NCBI GenBank assembly: GCA_022496205.1
Contig: WTXD01000061.1
Span: 87,315-151,314 of the forward strand
Reading direction: 5' to 3'
DNA from: Gloeopeniophorella convolvens
Taxonomy: Eukaryota > Basidiomycota > Agaricomycetes > Russulales
DNA: 64,000 bases
The notes beneath the pieces are model-generated. The model had not been told where the DNA came from, made no database searches, and was given only the letters and a program-made list of their open reading frames with translations. A program made the position numbers and the translations under genes. Shown one piece after another: positions 62,467 to 64,000 of the stretch (position 1 is its first letter; each line of letters starts with the position of its first letter).

Positions 62467-63685
62467 ATGTCTTTCACCTTCAACAACACCGACTACGACG
62501 CCCTGTCCACCGCGTCTCGCACTCCCTCTCCCCCGTACATTCCCCAATCCCCCGACTACGTCGTGTCTACACGATCGACCCTATGATCATCATGCAAGCC
62601 CCGACTACGTTCGACTCTCCCCCCTCTCCGGGCGGAACACCCGTGTCCGACGCCCCACTCCCCGTTCCCCCTCCTGCCACGGACCCCAGCACCTGGCACG
62701 CCTATATCGCATCCTTCGACGACACCGCGGAGGTTCACGAGGCCACGGTCCCTACCGAAGAAGAAACCCAAGCCTACAACGAGGCCCACCTCGTCCCGCC
62801 ATCTCCTCCTACCCCAGACGCGGAGCGTGAACGCCGAGAGTCGGCCGAACAAGAAATACTCCGTGAGGACGACGCCATGGAGAAGCTCATACAACGCGCC
62901 GCCACCATCACGATCGGAGCAATGTCGCTCCACCTCCCCGACCATCCCTTCCCCGTAGAACTCCGCTCCCTTATCGTCCAGTACGCGCTGGACCAGCTCA
63001 AGGAGGTAGAAGACTGGTTGAACCTCCCGCACGAACGCGTCCAGTACCTCCTTGACGAGGCAGACCGGACGGACGACCAGGTCATCAATCGGTACCTTAC
63101 TAAGGCGATCGCAGAGTTCCAGCACGACCCCCGACTCAGGGGGTTCACCAAGAACGAAGGGGAGCACGCGCTAGAGTTCACCATCACCGGACCCTACGGG
63201 GACATAGTGCGCCCCCGTATTATAAACTCATCGATTGCGCTGAGCCCTATTACCTCGCGCTCGCCACCGCCACATCCTACGAGGTGTGCGTTCCGTGTCT
63301 CGCGGAACCCCACCCCGGCATCCAGACCGCCTTACGCGCGGATTTCTACTCGGACCTCGTAGCGTCCGAGCCCCACATGATGAGTCGCATCCGCCAGCTC
63401 GCTGACCCCGGTGTTACGGGAGACATCCACCGTCTCCAAACCTTTCACCGCCAAATCCGGGCAATCGACAACGAGGTCAACGCACTACAAGAGCGACGCT
63501 ATCGCCTCGCCCGCGACGTCGACCCAGTCGTGGTCAGACTCGAAAACGCGGATCTTGTCCACCGCGCCCACCTGGACAACGTCTATGTCACCACCGGCCA
63601 CGACGTCTCAATCGCACTCGCGCCCGTGCGAGCTCTAGCTCTAGCAGCGGATCGGTCAGGTCGAACCACTCGGCGCGCCCAGTAA
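62467..63685 (+). CDS. Extra retrotransposon ORF between pol and 3' LTR, unknown function
   Basis: Starts MSFTFNNTDYDALSTASRTP just 68 nt after the pol stop. With two one-base losses (about 62558 and 63211, the second in a C run) it reads as a single protein of about 405 residues. The first 100 residues are Pro/Ser-rich and disordered; then acidic and helical segments (ERERRESAEQEILREDDAME, LRSLIVQYALDQLKEVEDWL), a possible Cys cluster (IDCAEPYY, CVPCLAEPH) and a helical C-terminal part (FHRQIRAIDNEVNALQERRY). No signal peptide or membrane helix is visible, so it is not env-like in the usual sense. I do not recognise a family. Confidence 0.7.
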
Positions 63686-63801
63686 CGAGCGAGGAACGCC
63701 TCGCCGTCGCCACGACCCTTATCCGATGAGGGACAGCACGGCCGTCATCACGCACGGGGTCCCTCCTCACCTCGATCTCTGAAAGCTGGGGCTTTCATCC
63801 T

Positions 63802-63814
63802 AAAGCGGGGGTAA
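63802..63814 (+). other. Polypurine tract
   Basis: AAAGCGGGGG directly before the 3' LTR, the expected primer site for plus-strand DNA synthesis. Confidence 0.7.
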
Positions 63815-64000
63815 TGTTACGGCTCTACGTACTGCCCTACTATTTTCTTTTCTTTCCTTTTTCGTACGGTACGCGCCCGTTCTCGCGCTGCGCCGCTCGT
63901 CTCGTCTCCTCGTTTCCCTTGCGCCGCACGCCCTCTGACTCCTCGCGCCTCGTTTACGACTACAAGGATCCCTCTCCTTGCCTTATGCAAACCTTTCCTG
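63815..64000 (+). repeat. 3' LTR, truncated by the window end
   Basis: Repeats the 5' LTR start TGTTACGGCTCTACGTACTG and continues in register, with small differences such as a 4-base difference in the CTTTATCT region. Confidence 0.92.

Larger units (their letters stand above)
56729..64000 (+). mobile_element. Ty3/gypsy LTR retrotransposon (chromovirus), 3' LTR cut by window end
   Basis: The sequence from 56729 (TGTTACGGCTCTACGTACTG) reappears with a few differences at 63815, defining two LTRs. Between them are gag with a CCHC knuckle, protease, reverse transcriptase with YMDD, RNase H, integrase and a C-terminal chromodomain, in the order that defines Ty3/gypsy chromoviruses. An extra ORF lies between pol and the polypurine tract. 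The two LTR copies differ by substitutions and small indels within the first 186 bp, so insertion is not brand new or base errors are present. The element is at least 7.27 kb. Confidence 0.95.

Noticed and set aside
62467..63685. Extra retrotransposon ORF as an envelope gene
   Set aside because: No signal peptide, fusion-type helix or membrane anchor; composition is disordered and acidic.

Overview
The window is nuclear DNA of a filamentous basidiomycete, most likely an Agaricomycete. The evidence is dense small introns of about 45-80 nt with GTGCGY or GTRNGY donors, strongly GC-rich third codon positions, and lineage-typical families (DUF6535, fungal PhoD_2, Zn(II)2Cys6 regulators, a Ty3/gypsy chromovirus). 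No rRNA, CRISPR or bacterial-style operon is visible, and I could not identify a tRNA by eye. Gene models below were built by hand by joining reading frames across GT-AG (rarely GC-AG) introns; ten of them (RPF2, CAP, MZM1, ABD1, YJU2, NSL1, PEX6, the second PhoD phosphatase, MIC19, CDC5) close to a multiple of three from start to stop without any correction.

Layout. 1-11 kb: six minus-strand genes (PhoD_2 protein, Ser-rich membrane protein, RPF2, CAP/Srv2, a mitochondrial RF-1/GGQ factor, MZM1), then plus-strand histone H1. 14-23 kb: mRNA cap methyltransferase ABD1, then a long protein with helical and PH-like N-terminal regions, a long disordered middle and a C-terminal coiled coil that looks like a meiotic chromosome-axis core protein. 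23-26.5 kb: a gene-poor stretch with simple repeats and a GC-rich island. 26.5-39.5 kb: a housekeeping block (YJU2, NSL1/MIS14, GAR1, PEX6, PhoD-type phosphatase, MIC19, a membrane protein) interrupted by a 0.7-kb TIR element. 41-54.5 kb: DUF6535 protein, CDC5/CEF1, a DAGK-domain lipid kinase, UMP-CMP kinase, NUP37-like WD40 protein and a Zn(II)2Cys6 factor. 56.7-64 kb: a chromodomain Ty3/gypsy retrotransposon whose 3' LTR runs off the window, carrying an extra unrecognised ORF between pol and the 3' LTR.

Themes. RNA biology is well represented (ABD1 capping; YJU2 and CDC5 splicing; GAR1 and RPF2 ribosome biogenesis), as are mitochondria (MZM1, RF-1 factor, MIC19) and chromosomes (H1, NSL1, axis candidate, NUP37). 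Several pairs are divergent with very short shared promoters. The most striking gene structure is the PhoD_2 gene, whose conserved metal-site region is assembled from consecutive exons of 20, 9, 5 and 19 nt.

Caution on base quality: many otherwise intact genes need one extra base, usually inside a homopolymer run, to keep frame. This looks like systematic single-base deletions in the assembly rather than gene decay, so frameshifts, including those in the retrotransposon, should not be read as pseudogenisation without resequencing.
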